From the NCBI GenBank assembly GCA_964410325.1, contig CAYPFN010000007.1, forward strand, positions 8,674 to 72,673: a DNA stretch of 64,000 bases. The letters are read 5' to 3'. This document shows, piece after piece, positions 1-9,561 of the stretch (its first letter is position 1; each line of letters begins with the position of its first letter). Source of the DNA: CAAFZY01 sp964410325. GTDB lineage: Bacteria > Pseudomonadota > Alphaproteobacteria > RF32 > CAG-239. The translations under genes were made by a program, and so were the position numbers. The notes below the pieces were generated by a model. The model had not been told where the DNA came from, ran no database searches, and saw only the letters and a program-made list of their open reading frames with translations.

Positions 1-1
1 A

Positions 2-1084
2 ATCGGTATAACGGCGGCAGATTTTAGCCAGTTATTGTGTGCCCCAGAAGTTTATTTGACCCGATCTGCTCGGATCAACGGCAAACCGATGAATAAGTCG
101 CGCTGGCTACTACGTCTGGAAACGGTGTTAATGGCGGGGGGAGTCCCGATTGAAAAGTTTGAAAATACAATGTATCGAAAACTTGCGCAACAGCTTATTC
201 AGATTCGGCAGGAAGAAAGTATTCCGCCGCCGGCGCCTTGTCCGCCAGTGTATGCCAGACCGCGCCGTTTATCGGCCAGCGCGGTTGAAAAACTGATGCG
301 TGACCCATATGAAATATATGCTTCTAAAATTTTGCACCTGCAGCCGTTAAATGATTTGGATATGAAATTATTACCGGCGGATTACGGCAATATCGTCCAC
401 CGTATTTTAGAGGATTTTAATTCCCGTTATCCACGGCAGCTACCAAATAATGCCCGTGAAGAGCTTTTAACAATCGGGACCCAGATGTTTCAAAGTAGCG
501 GTATTGCCTCGGAAGTTAAAGCTTTCTGGTGGCCGCGGTTTGAAAGCATGGTAGATTGGATTTTACAAACAGAGAAATCTTATCGGCAGAATATTACCCA
601 TGTATACAGCGAAGTTCAAGGAAAAATGGAATGGGAAGCTCCAGCTGGAAAGTTTACGATTGAAGCCCGAGCAGATCGGATAGATGTAACTGCTGACGGC
701 AGAATAAATATTATTGATTACAAAACCGGCAAACCGCATACGTCTAAAGAAGTTAAAGCCGGCTATGCTCCACAGCTGCCGATAGAGGGCTTGATTGCTG
801 CAAGCGGCGGTTTTTGCGATAAAAATCAAAAACCTATTGCGGCGGCGGAAATTGAAAACCTGATATATTGGAGGCTTGGCGTTGAAAAAGTCGAAATCCC
901 GATTGAAAACGAAAAACTTTTGGACGATGCCGAAGAAAAACTGAAAAAACTTATCCACACGTTTGATTTTGAAACAACGCCGTATTTAGCGCGTCCTAAC
1001 CCGAAACATCTGCTTAAATATTCGAATTATGAGCATCTGGCACGAGTTAAAGAATGGTCGGTGCATGAAGACGAGGGAGAATAA
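2..1084 (+). CDS. addB: AddB, helicase-nuclease subunit, 3' part only
   Basis: This is the C-terminal part of AddB, the second nuclease subunit of the AddAB double-strand-break repair complex (the RecBCD counterpart of most Alphaproteobacteria). The frame is open from base 2, so the gene begins outside the window; the TTG at 35 is not a real start. The visible part holds the RecB-like PD-(D/E)XK nuclease domain: a segment rich in aromatic residues (SASAVEKLMRDPYEIYASKI) leads to the catalytic IDYKTGKP motif near nt 715-735 and then to a Q-x-P-I-E-G segment. The stop is 3 nt before addA, so the two are cotranscribed. The identification rests on the nuclease motif plus linkage to addA. Confidence 0.93.
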   Translation: MGITAADFSQLLCAPEVYLTRSARINGKPMNKSRWLLRLETVLMAGGVPIEKFENTMYRKLAQQLIQIRQEESIPPPAPCPPVYARPRRLSASAVEKLMRDPYEIYASKILHLQPLNDLDMKLLPADYGNIVHRILEDFNSRYPRQLPNNAREELLTIGTQMFQSSGIASEVKAFWWPRFESMVDWILQTEKSYRQNITHVYSEVQGKMEWEAPAGKFTIEARADRIDVTADGRINIIDYKTGKPHTSKEVKAGYAPQLPIEGLIAASGGFCDKNQKPIAAAEIENLIYWRLGVEKVEIPIENEKLLDDAEEKLKKLIHTFDFETTPYLARPNPKHLLKYSNYEHLARVKEWSVHEDEGE

Positions 1085-1087
1085 GCC

Positions 1088-4000
1088 ATGTCGGAAACTC
1101 AGGAAATTTCTGCCAGAAAAAAAACTTTAAACCAGATTGCTTGCCGTCAACAAGGTAAAGCGGCCGACCCAGAACTTTCGGTATGGGTGGAAGCCTCGGC
1201 TGGCACCGGTAAAACCAAAGTTTTATCAGACAGAGTTCTGCGATTACTCCTCAACGGCGTTGAGCCAGGCAAAATTTTATGCCTTACCTATACCAAAGCT
1301 GCTGCTGTAGAAATGAATTCCCGCATTTCTGCACGTTTGGCAAGATGGGCGGTAATGGCTGACAGCCAATTGAACGATGAACTGAAAAAATTATTGAACA
1401 ATTTACTGGATAAAAAACAATATGCCGCGGTTGCTGCCCGCGCCCGCACTTTATTTGCCACTTTGCTGGATGTGCCCGGTGGCATGAAAATTCAAACCAT
1501 ACACAGTTTTTGTCAGGAAATTTTAAAACGCTTTCCGCTTGAAGCCGGAATTTCGCCTTATTTTTCGGTTATGGATGACCGTATGTCAGCCGAGGCCTTG
1601 GATAGCATATGCAACAATCTGATTTCGCAGATAGAACAGAATCCAAAAACAGAAACCGGACAGGCAATTGCGTATCTGACTTGTAATATTCGTGAATTCA
1701 AATTCCCCGAACTTTTAAAAACACTAGCCGATAACCGCAATAAATTAACGGAAATGTTATCTGGTTATAAAAATTTTACGGCATTTTTACAAGAACTCAG
1801 CGTCAGACTGGATGTTGGGGAAAATGAAACGGAAGCAACGGCACGTGCCGAATTTATCTCGTCTTTGGATAAAACCCTAATCAAAAAAATTGCTGAGGTT
1901 TTATCGCAAGGGTCTTCTAAAAAGGATAAAAACAAGGGAGCGACTTTGTTTGAGTTCATCCAAAACGATGATTACGAAAAATACCGGGAAGTTTTTTTAA
2001 CAAAAGAAGGTAAAATTGGTGAGTTAGCACATAAAAAAGCCATCGAAATATATCCGGAAATCATGGACATCATGCAGCATTTGGCTCAAGATGTTCAAGA
2101 TTTTGAAGATCGTCTGTTGAGGATTCGTCTGTATGCTTCCACGAAAGCAACTATGGTTGTGGCAGCTGATTTGGCCAGTGCGTATAATGCTTATAAACAA
2201 AAAAATGCCCAGCTGGATTATGAAGATCTAATTGTGATTACCCGCCGATTGCTGGAGAGCAAAGGGGTTGCTGACTGGGTTCTGTTTAAATTAGACGGTG
2301 GCATTAGCCATGTTTTGATTGATGAGGCGCAAGATACATCGCCAAACCAATGGGCGATTGTCAAAGCCGTTACTTCAGAATTTTTTGCTGGACTTGGGCG
2401 TGAAAATAAAAAACGTACAGTTTTTGCTGTCGGCGATCGCAAACAATCCATATACAGTTTTCAAGGTGCAGATCCGGAAGAATTTGATCGGATGCACCAA
2501 TATTTTGCCAATAATGCCGCCAATTTTTCCAAAGTCCGGCTTGATGTATCATTCCGCTCAACCAAAGCTGTTTTGGAAACGGTTAATAACTTGTTTTCTC
2601 TGCCGGAAGCTGCACTAGGCGTTGTTATTGATGACGAACGGGTAGAACACATTCCATATCGTCTGGGTGAAGAGGGTAGGGTGGAAATCTGGCCACTAAC
2701 CGAAGGCGAGGAAGAAAGCGAGGATGTCTGGTATCCGCCAGTAGAACGTCATATCAAGATTTCAGCTGATGTCAGGCTGGCCAGCCAGATTGCCCGCAAG
2801 ATTGCTCAAATGGTTAAAAGCGGCGAAAAACTGGCTTCCCATGGGCGTCCGCTACAATATGGTGATTTTATGATATTGGTGCAGCGACGCAATGCTTTTG
2901 TGGAGGCCCTGGTTCGCGAATGCAAAAAAGAAGGTGTCGCCGTTACTGGAATTGATAAATTAAAGCTTTTGGAACAGATTGCGGTGGAAGATCTTCTATC
3001 GCTTGGTCGTTTTTTGTTGCTGCCACAGGATGACTTAAGTCTGGCGGAAGTGTTGAAATCGCCACTTTTCGGATTAAATGACGATGATTTATTCAAATTG
3101 TGTTATGACCGCGGAAGTGCTTCCCTGTGGAGCCGTTTAAATGCCGATAAAGCATACCAAAAACCAGCGCAGGTTCTTTCCGAGCTGCTAAAGAAGGCCG
3201 ATTATACTCGTCCGTTTGAGCTTTATAATGAAATTTTAAGCACGTTTGATGGTCGCAGAAAATTCATTTCCCGTTTAGGAGCAGAAGCTGAAGATGCTTT
3301 GGATGAATTTATCAATCTGACGCTTCGTTTTGAAGAGGAGCATATTCCAAATCTGCAAAATTTTCTGGCATGGATAACCGCCGATGATATTGAAGTCAAA
3401 AGGGAACTTGAACAGGCTGAGAACAATGCCGTGCGGATTATGACCGTGCACGGTTCAAAAGGTTTGCAGGCACCAGTCGTGATTTTGCCAGATACTGTGC
3501 GTACGGCAAATGTTAAACGATCAGCAGGATTATTATGGGATAAAACCGATATGGCTTATTACCCTTTATCGGCCGGGGATTATGATAAAATTTGTACAGA
3601 ATTATATGAACGGGAAAAAGATAAAGCCTTTGATGAATATCGCCGTTTGTTGTATGTTGCATTGACTCGGGCGGAAGATCGGCTGTATATTTGCGGATAT
3701 AAAAAAGGAAAAAACGCGGCTGACAAACGTTCCTGGTATGAATTGTGCCACCGGACGATGGAACAATACGGCCAGTCGCAGCCGGACGGTGTCTTTTCCT
3801 ATACATGCCCGCAGGAAAATGAAATAGAAGCGAGAAAGCCTGAACAGTTGCCGGAAAAAGAAACTGCCACAGAAAGCTGGTTATGGCAACCAGCAGCCGA
3901 AGAAAGTCCATTATCTAAACCCTATACGCCATCACATCCGGATGATGAAGAGCTTGATTTGCCTGCAGCATCACCGCTTATTGATAACGGCCTATATTAC

Positions 4001-4462
4001 CGCCGCGGTTTATTGATGCATCGTCTGCTACAATTTTTACCGCCAGCGACCGACATCACAGAAAAAAGCAGCCTGATTGAGATGTTTTTACAAAAAAACG
4101 CTGCAGATATGCCACAAGCTTTCCGAAAAAAAATTAAAGATGAGGTTTTGCAGGTGTTTGCAAACGATAAATTTAAATTTATTTTTGGAAAAGATTCGCA
4201 AGCTGAGGTTCCTATAATGGGCGAGGTTAACGGACGAATTATTTCGGCGCAGATTGATCGTTTGGTGGTTGCCGAAAATAAGATAATAATTGTTGATTTT
4301 AAAACAAACTGCCCGCCGGTTGAAACAGAAGAAAAAGTGCCTGCCGTTTATAAAAAACAATTAGCGATTTATAAACAGCTGATAGAAAAAATTTATCCCA
4401 GACGACCAGTTGAAACCTTTATTTTATGGACCAACTCAGCAAATTTAATGCGCATTGCATAA
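1088..4462 (+). CDS. addA: AddA, ATP-dependent helicase-nuclease subunit
   Basis: AddA is the UvrD/RecB-family helicase of the AddAB recombination-repair complex; it unwinds and resects broken DNA ends to load RecA. The 1124-residue length fits the alphaproteobacterial family. Walker A (ASAGTGKT) lies at residues 36-43, the Walker B/Q-rich motif VLIDEAQD near 410-417, the GDRKQSIYSFQGA helicase motif near 450, and the helicase motifs TVHGSKGLQ and YVALTRAEDRLYI in the second RecA fold. The C-terminus has its own nuclease motif (IIIVDFKTN, near residue 1068). The ATG follows the addB stop by 3 nt. No sign of damage is seen. Confidence 0.96.
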   Translation: MSETQEISARKKTLNQIACRQQGKAADPELSVWVEASAGTGKTKVLSDRVLRLLLNGVEPGKILCLTYTKAAAVEMNSRISARLARWAVMADSQLNDELKKLLNNLLDKKQYAAVAARARTLFATLLDVPGGMKIQTIHSFCQEILKRFPLEAGISPYFSVMDDRMSAEALDSICNNLISQIEQNPKTETGQAIAYLTCNIREFKFPELLKTLADNRNKLTEMLSGYKNFTAFLQELSVRLDVGENETEATARAEFISSLDKTLIKKIAEVLSQGSSKKDKNKGATLFEFIQNDDYEKYREVFLTKEGKIGELAHKKAIEIYPEIMDIMQHLAQDVQDFEDRLLRIRLYASTKATMVVAADLASAYNAYKQKNAQLDYEDLIVITRRLLESKGVADWVLFKLDGGISHVLIDEAQDTSPNQWAIVKAVTSEFFAGLGRENKKRTVFAVGDRKQSIYSFQGADPEEFDRMHQYFANNAANFSKVRLDVSFRSTKAVLETVNNLFSLPEAALGVVIDDERVEHIPYRLGEEGRVEIWPLTEGEEESEDVWYPPVERHIKISADVRLASQIARKIAQMVKSGEKLASHGRPLQYGDFMILVQRRNAFVEALVRECKKEGVAVTGIDKLKLLEQIAVEDLLSLGRFLLLPQDDLSLAEVLKSPLFGLNDDDLFKLCYDRGSASLWSRLNADKAYQKPAQVLSELLKKADYTRPFELYNEILSTFDGRRKFISRLGAEAEDALDEFINLTLRFEEEHIPNLQNFLAWITADDIEVKRELEQAENNAVRIMTVHGSKGLQAPVVILPDTVRTANVKRSAGLLWDKTDMAYYPLSAGDYDKICTELYEREKDKAFDEYRRLLYVALTRAEDRLYICGYKKGKNAADKRSWYELCHRTMEQYGQSQPDGVFSYTCPQENEIEARKPEQLPEKETATESWLWQPAAEESPLSKPYTPSHPDDEELDLPAASPLIDNGLYYRRGLLMHRLLQFLPPATDITEKSSLIEMFLQKNAADMPQAFRKKIKDEVLQVFANDKFKFIFGKDSQAEVPIMGEVNGRIISAQIDRLVVAENKIIIVDFKTNCPPVETEEKVPAVYKKQLAIYKQLIEKIYPRRPVETFILWTNSANLMRIA

Positions 4463-4554
4463 TTTAAAGGTTGTTTTTAGAATATTTGGCTTTAATATAA
4501 AAAACAAATGCACTATATAAAAAGAAGGCGAATTTTTTTTAGAAAGGAAAAAAC

Positions 4555-4869
4555 ATGCAATCAATTAGCGACAATCAGTTTCAAAGCGAAGTTCTGGATT
4601 CAAAAGGCCTTGTTTTGGTTGATTTTTGGGCGGAATGGTGTGGCCCGTGCCGTCAGCTTACCCCAGTTTTGGAAGAGGTTTCTAAAGAAATGGGAAATAC
4701 TGTCAAAATCTGCAAGGTGAATGTTGACGAAGCGCCGAATACGGCAGCCCAATACGGAATTCGCAGCATTCCAACCATGTTTTTATTCAAGGACGGCAAA
4801 CAGGTGGATGTTAAAATAGGCTTTAACTCTCAGGTCTCAATTGTTTCTTGGCTTAATTCCCACAAATAA
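4555..4869 (+). CDS. trxA: Thioredoxin
   Basis: This 104-residue thioredoxin is a cytoplasmic dithiol reductant for ribonucleotide reductase, methionine sulfoxide reductase and similar enzymes. The redox motif WCGPC is at residues 28-32 in a FWAEWCGPC context, and the conserved cis-proline segment RSIPT follows. The start is supported by an AGAAAGGA ribosome-binding site 7-10 nt upstream. Its position just after addBA is a common alphaproteobacterial arrangement. A terminator-like hairpin follows the gene, which marks the end of the housekeeping block before the secretion island. Confidence 0.96.
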   Translation: MQSISDNQFQSEVLDSKGLVLVDFWAEWCGPCRQLTPVLEEVSKEMGNTVKICKVNVDEAPNTAAQYGIRSIPTMFLFKDGKQVDVKIGFNSQVSIVSWLNSHK

Positions 4870-4890
4870 AAGATTTAAGCTGTTAAAAAT

Positions 4891-4919
4891 AAAAATCCAG
4901 TATTTTTTCGGATTTTTTT
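4891..4919 (+). terminator. Rho-independent terminator after trxA
   Basis: An 8-bp inverted repeat (AAAAATCC at 4891-4898 with GGATTTTT at 4910-4917, 11-nt loop) runs directly into a T tract. It is AT-rich, so only moderately stable, but it is well placed 22 nt after the trxA stop. Confidence 0.5.
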
Positions 4920-5002
4920 ACAGTTTAGTAATTTGATTTTTGTTAAATTATCTGTAACAATACATCAAAATTATTTATACAAAAAAGAGGGAATAATTTT
5001 TA

Positions 5003-5962
5003 ATGGTAAAAATTAACGATATATTTTTTTCAGATATTTACATTACGCCGGAAAAAGTAGCCTATATTCCGGATGATCTGACAGAAAATGGTTTACAGAT
5101 ATTTGTTGCTTCCGATTTTGAGGAATTTTACCAGCTGGTAGAAGATTCTTATGAAGGAAATTCCAGTTATTCAATTTTGTATGAGAATGTGTTTTTCCGT
5201 GTGGAACGAAGCATGACGATTACCGGTGTACAGTACTGTATCCGCAAAATGCCGAAAATTGTGCCAGATTTTAATACATTAGGTTATCGGAAAGAGATTT
5301 CGGGTTATTTAAATAATCTTTGCAAAGCATCTGGGCTGATTTTATGGGCAGGGGCAACTGGGTCTGGTAAAACAACGTCAATTTCGTCCCTTTTAAAAGA
5401 ATTTTTGATTCGAGAAGGAGGTTTTGCCTATACGATTGAAGATCCGTCGGAGATGCCACTTGACGGTGAATACACGGCCTTAAACGGTTCATTCGGATTA
5501 TGCAAACAAACGCAACCGATAAATAACAATTGGGGAGAGTCCTTAAAATCTGCTTTGCGTTCCAAACCGCGCTATATTATGGTTGGTGAGATTCGGACGC
5601 CGGATGCTGCCAGCGAATGCCTCCGCGCTGCAACTTCCGGACACTTGGTGTTATCGTCCATCCATGCCAATAACATACCAGATGCTATCAATTCTTTGGT
5701 TAAATATGCTTCTTCTGCCGATATGAGCGAATCTTTGGCATATGACCTTCTTTCCCGCGGCGTATTGGCTGTTATGCATCAGTCTTTACATGGTGTTGGG
5801 CACAAGACACCGATTTTGCGTTTTTTATTTGCCAATCCAGACACTACCAAGGGTTGTCAAGTTAGAAGTATTATCAAAAGCGGTAAATTAAACCTTGCCA
5901 CGCCGATTGAAACCCAGATGACGCGTATGGCGCAAGGACGTCAGTTGTTTGAAGATATGTAA
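5003..5962 (+). CDS. PilT/DotB-like secretion ATPase
   Basis: This 319-residue protein belongs to the PilT/VirB11 superfamily of hexameric secretion ATPases. Walker A (GATGSGKTT) is at residues 117-125, an Asp-box-like TIEDPSE follows, Walker B (IMVGEIRT) is near 190-199, and a His-box-like SSIHANN near 220. The N-terminal domain is short, as in PilT and in DotB of the Dot/Icm system and TraJ of IncI plasmids, and there is no tetracysteine zinc motif. The gene faces the pilus operon convergently and shares a bidirectional terminator with it. It could be the retraction ATPase of the neighbouring type IVb pilus or a DotB-type energiser of the T4SS; the sequence does not decide. The start has a GAGGG ribosome-binding site about 10 nt upstream. 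Confidence 0.8.
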   Translation: MVKINDIFFSDIYITPEKVAYIPDDLTENGLQIFVASDFEEFYQLVEDSYEGNSSYSILYENVFFRVERSMTITGVQYCIRKMPKIVPDFNTLGYRKEISGYLNNLCKASGLILWAGATGSGKTTSISSLLKEFLIREGGFAYTIEDPSEMPLDGEYTALNGSFGLCKQTQPINNNWGESLKSALRSKPRYIMVGEIRTPDAASECLRAATSGHLVLSSIHANNIPDAINSLVKYASSADMSESLAYDLLSRGVLAVMHQSLHGVGHKTPILRFLFANPDTTKGCQVRSIIKSGKLNLATPIETQMTRMAQGRQLFEDM

Positions 5963-5986
5963 AAATTGAGAAGAAAAAAGAAGAAT

Positions 5987-6015
5987 AAAAAATTCCGGGA
6001 ATACCGAAATTTTTT
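5987..6015. terminator. Bidirectional terminator between PilT-like gene and pilin gene
   Basis: A 12-bp stem with one mismatch (5987-5998 pairing with 6004-6015, 5-nt loop) has an A run on its left and a T run on its right, so it can terminate transcription from either side. It lies just beyond the plus-strand ATPase gene and overlaps the last codon of the frame-extended pilin on the minus strand. Confidence 0.65.
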
Positions 6016-6743
6016 ATTTATAAATTTGACGGCCTTTCTTGGGTTTGCTCGGAATTAAAAGCATTGAAACATGCCATTCTACATCTTTAGGCAAGGTCAA
6101 GCCATTAGGCTTTGTAGCTTTAATAAAACCTGGTGTGCCACGGGCATTTCTATTCAAATATCCAATTGACGGAATTTTTATTTTTACAGAATTGTTTTGC
6201 CGCTTTTTCTGTTACCGGCAAAGGATTGGCACCGCCCCATTCAAACTCTTCCGTACCATCTGCGTTTTCCAAAGAAATTTTTAAGAGTCCTAGATGCTGC
6301 TCAGGTTTTAAAGGAAGTGACATTATGGCAATACAAGCTGTCTTACTTAAATTTAGCATGGTTATCATAAAATTGCGCTGGCCGGGCATGACCATATTTC
6401 CTTCGGCATCTTGGCCAAGAATAATTTTCCGCCCAATGGCGTTGATAATTTTATCATCATGTAACATAGCTTCCGGCACCAATCCGTTTTTAAGCGCACT
6501 AGCCGTATCTAATCCCCAATAATCCGGACGAACTTTATAATAGTTGCGTATATTATTGGCTAAATCAATCAGCTCCTGATGAGCCTTTTGAAAACGAGGG
6601 TTTTGTCCCGAATGAAGCATAAATGCCAATGAGGCCAACAGAACAACAATTGTCGCAACAATACTCCAAAAATATTTATTTATAAAAAATTTTTGAAATT
6701 TTGTTGCATATGGTTTTATCCTATCAGCCATATGTTTAAACAT
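6014..6743 (-). pseudogene. pilS: Type IVb pilin-like protein (PilS family), apparent frameshift near the C-terminus
   Basis: This looks like the major pilin of the R64-type thin pilus. The uninterrupted frame (6150-6743) gives 197 residues: a basic N-terminus, one hydrophobic helix (about residues 25-43), then a PilS/TcpA-like globular domain with two cysteines (SKTACIAIM and AKQFC) as expected for the type IVb disulfide loop. That frame ends abruptly at 6150. Removing a single A from the A-rich run at about 6166-6177 continues the reading for about 50 codons (including IPSIGYLNRNARGTPGFIKA and ending KKGRQIYK) to a TAA at 6014-6016, beside the terminator. I read this as one gene with an indel, a sequencing error, or slippage. 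The hydrophobic stretch lacks the usual Gly/Glu5 prepilin peptidase site. If the frameshift is not real in the cell, this is an ordinary CDS. Confidence 0.65.
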
Positions 6744-6745
6744 GT

Positions 6746-7876
6746 TTATCCTCCCATAGAACTGGTAATCTGGTCTTGCATTTCAAACACGCCAAAGACG
6801 GCCCAAGCAATAACGCCCGCCACGGCAAGCAGGGCAACCATGTTTAATAAAGAGGCTTTTTGTTCAATCATATAAACAGATTCTTCCAGCCAGTCATCAG
6901 CCAACTTTCCTAAAGCTTCTTCAAAATTATCCAATTCAGAATAAATTTTTAAATCAGAAATAATTTCTTTATCTGGAAAATTCAGCCCAGTTTTCATCAA
7001 AGCCTGCCCAAGGTTATCACCGTTTTTGATAAACGCAAGAGTTTTATCAATTCGTTCTTTAAGATAAGCATTAGAATCCCTTTTTAAAGCTTGTAAGGCA
7101 GTTGATACTGGTACGCCACCTTTAACCAAGGCAGACAAGGCCAACAACCAGGTAATTCCCATAAAAACTTTATATAAGGACCATGGTGGGATACCGTCAA
7201 TTACCGCACGAACAGGTCCCGTCCAAATACCAATGGTAAGATAAATAACCAACATCACTATCGGAAAAGTAACAAAGGCAAACATCCAGTTAACTTTAAT
7301 CCAGTCGGAAATATCAACCAATGTTCGCGCAGTACCAACCCAGCGCACGCCCGGCGCTGCGTCAATCATCGGCGGAACCATGTAAACGCCGATAGCCCAA
7401 ATAATAACAATAGACATCATAAACAAAAATGACGGATATGAAATGGCACTGATAATCGGCCGAATCATCTTTGTAGAACCTTCGGTAACTTTAATCAAGT
7501 TTAATAAAGCACTTTCTAAATCGGAAACATCGCCAACGGAAAGCATTAATCGTTCACGGCTCGGAGCCCATCCTTTTAAAGCATCAGAAAAAGGCAAACC
7601 ATTTTGTAAAGCTTTTCCCCAACTGGCAAGAGCAATTGCCATTGGCTCGCCAGGTTTTTTTCCACCGTTGGTAATGCCATCGTGAAGCATATCTAATGCA
7701 TCCATCAAAGAGAATCGGTTACGCATTAATGCAGCCAGTTTACGATAAATCTTTAAACGGGCTTCATTGGAAAAGTTACAAATCATCTTTGCGTAATAAA
7801 CTTCAATAGAGTTTAATGAACGCATTGCTTTGTTAAAAGATGTCGATTTTTTCTTGTCTGCCATAATATACGCCAC
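6746..7876 (-). CDS. pilR: Type IVb pilus inner-membrane platform protein (PilR/GspF family)
   Basis: This 376-residue polytopic inner-membrane protein is of the GspF/PilR family, the platform on which the assembly ATPase acts to extrude pilin. Two related cytoplasmic helical domains (about residues 40-150 and 235-340) are separated by hydrophobic segments near 150-175 and 195-220, with another at the C-terminus (ALLAVAGVIAWAVFGVF). This is the usual GspF layout. The gene is 2 nt after the assembly ATPase gene and 2 nt before the pilin gene, so all are cotranscribed. R64 has the same order, Q-R-S. Confidence 0.88.
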   Translation of the reverse strand: MAYIMADKKKSTSFNKAMRSLNSIEVYYAKMICNFSNEARLKIYRKLAALMRNRFSLMDALDMLHDGITNGGKKPGEPMAIALASWGKALQNGLPFSDALKGWAPSRERLMLSVGDVSDLESALLNLIKVTEGSTKMIRPIISAISYPSFLFMMSIVIIWAIGVYMVPPMIDAAPGVRWVGTARTLVDISDWIKVNWMFAFVTFPIVMLVIYLTIGIWTGPVRAVIDGIPPWSLYKVFMGITWLLALSALVKGGVPVSTALQALKRDSNAYLKERIDKTLAFIKNGDNLGQALMKTGLNFPDKEIISDLKIYSELDNFEEALGKLADDWLEESVYMIEQKASLLNMVALLAVAGVIAWAVFGVFEMQDQITSSMGG

Positions 7877-7878
7877 TC

Positions 7879-9543
7879 CTAATAAACGGGACGCTGGTCA
7901 AGCAAACCGCACCAACGCTCAACTTCATCTAAATCAATATACCCTTTTAGCATTCTTTCCAAAGCTGCATCACGCAAAGGCCTTCCATCTAATTCCGTTG
8001 CCCAGTAATCCACAGCGCGCTTGGTATCACCGCCTAACATCAATTGCAAAAACATAGCGTCCGGCAAAATAATTTCCGGCACGGATATTCGTCCGCTGAA
8101 GCCTTTATATCCGCAATATTTACATCCCTCTCCACGAACAAAAGTATTTTCAATGCCAAAATCGCCCAAAGCTGTTTTCAGCCGGTCAAAAGACGGGTCA
8201 TTCATGCGTTCTTTAATAGATTTTCGGCAATAAGGACAAAGTTTACGAAACAAACGTTGTGAAATCAAACCCTTAATTAACTCAGGATCACCCAACATAT
8301 AAGATTGTATGCCCATATCGCGCAGACGAGTAATAATTGCCGGTGCAGAGTTTGCATGCAAAGTTGACCATACGCCGTGACCGGATAAAGCACCTTTGAA
8401 AGTTAATTCAGCGGCGGATAAGGAACGAATCTCACCAACCATCATTACATCCGGGTCAGAACGCAAAGCGGCGTTTAAGGCTTTAGTAAACTCCGCCTCT
8501 TTTTCTTCTTCGGTATTAGCATTTGTCACAGGCATTTGCCGGGCGCCGGGAATAGGATATTCCGGCGGATCTTCCACTGTAATCAAATTAATTTCATAAT
8601 TTTTTTCTTGCAGAAGCTTAATCATATTTCTTTGTAAAGTCGTCGACTTGCCAGAACCTGTTGGGCCTGCCACAATATTTAATCCCACAGGAACAGCGCG
8701 CAACCGATAAAATAAATTCTCTTCCCGTTCACCAAACCCGAGAGCCCTTAAATCAGAGCTACCGTCAGGGTTATCATCAGCATACAAAAGACGCATAACC
8801 AAATATTGCGAACCGAAAGCAATTGGATTAAACTGCAAACGAATAGCCAACACATTATGTGGCAGCATTAATTTGCCATTAGAACCGCGCAGCGGCGTTG
8901 CACCAAGTTTTTGTGCGCCCTGAAATTCATTTTGGGCATAGTTTGAATCTGAAATATCGGCAGAAGCAAAGGCAGCGCGCACAAAAGCCTCGCCCCATTC
9001 TTTGTTATATTCCATTTGCCGTTGCATCATACCATTAACACGGAACATAATAATAGTTGAGTCGGCAACAATGACATGAATATCCGATACTTTTTGCGCT
9101 GAAGCTCGAGCCACCACATTAATAAAGTCAATTTGCATCTGCATTTGATCATGTGATTCTCTGTCAACATTGGTAACACCGACACCGCGTTCAGCATAAG
9201 CATAAATGGCGGTAATTTCATTTTGGCTGACATATTGAGGAGCTTTAATAGGGATTTTTCTTCTTTTGATGGTTTTTTCAAAGTTATAAACCGGTCCGTC
9301 AAAGCGATGGTCCCTAGAAACCAAATATGTTCCGTCAGAAAATAAGGCAACCAGGCGACGCGTTTCATCGCCGATTGAAATATCGGAATCAGGCAAAGTC
9401 AGAAGTCGGTTTCCATCAACAAACAATTCTTCAAGAATATTTTTTTTCTTGCTCTGTTCTACTTCGCTTTCAGCCAAATAAGAACCGGAGGAAGAAGTCC
9501 CTCCGTTCTCATTTTTTGAATTATTTTCTGTCTGAATGGCCAT
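7879..9543 (-). CDS. pilQ: Type IVb pilus assembly ATPase (PilQ/GspE family)
   Basis: This 554-residue cytoplasmic ATPase powers pilin polymerisation. It has Walker A (GPTGSGKST, about residues 290-299), the Asp box TVEDPPEYPIPG, Walker B (VMMVGEIRSL) and the His box (WSTLHANSA). A zinc-binding tetracysteine follows (CPYC about 433, CKYC about 472), which marks assembly (GspE/PilB/PilQ) rather than retraction ATPases. The first ~120 residues are poorly conserved. The gene sits between the pilP-like and pilR-like genes, as in R64. Confidence 0.92.
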   Translation of the reverse strand: MAIQTENNSKNENGGTSSSGSYLAESEVEQSKKKNILEELFVDGNRLLTLPDSDISIGDETRRLVALFSDGTYLVSRDHRFDGPVYNFEKTIKRRKIPIKAPQYVSQNEITAIYAYAERGVGVTNVDRESHDQMQMQIDFINVVARASAQKVSDIHVIVADSTIIMFRVNGMMQRQMEYNKEWGEAFVRAAFASADISDSNYAQNEFQGAQKLGATPLRGSNGKLMLPHNVLAIRLQFNPIAFGSQYLVMRLLYADDNPDGSSDLRALGFGEREENLFYRLRAVPVGLNIVAGPTGSGKSTTLQRNMIKLLQEKNYEINLITVEDPPEYPIPGARQMPVTNANTEEEKEAEFTKALNAALRSDPDVMMVGEIRSLSAAELTFKGALSGHGVWSTLHANSAPAIITRLRDMGIQSYMLGDPELIKGLISQRLFRKLCPYCRKSIKERMNDPSFDRLKTALGDFGIENTFVRGEGCKYCGYKGFSGRISVPEIILPDAMFLQLMLGGDTKRAVDYWATELDGRPLRDAALERMLKGYIDLDEVERWCGLLDQRPVY

Positions 9544-9561
9544 TTATGCGATAAACCCCGC

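Noticed and set aside
3513..3911. Minus-strand frame of 132 codons inside addA
   Set aside because: It lies wholly within the conserved addA coding sequence, has no ribosome-binding site and no recognisable protein features.
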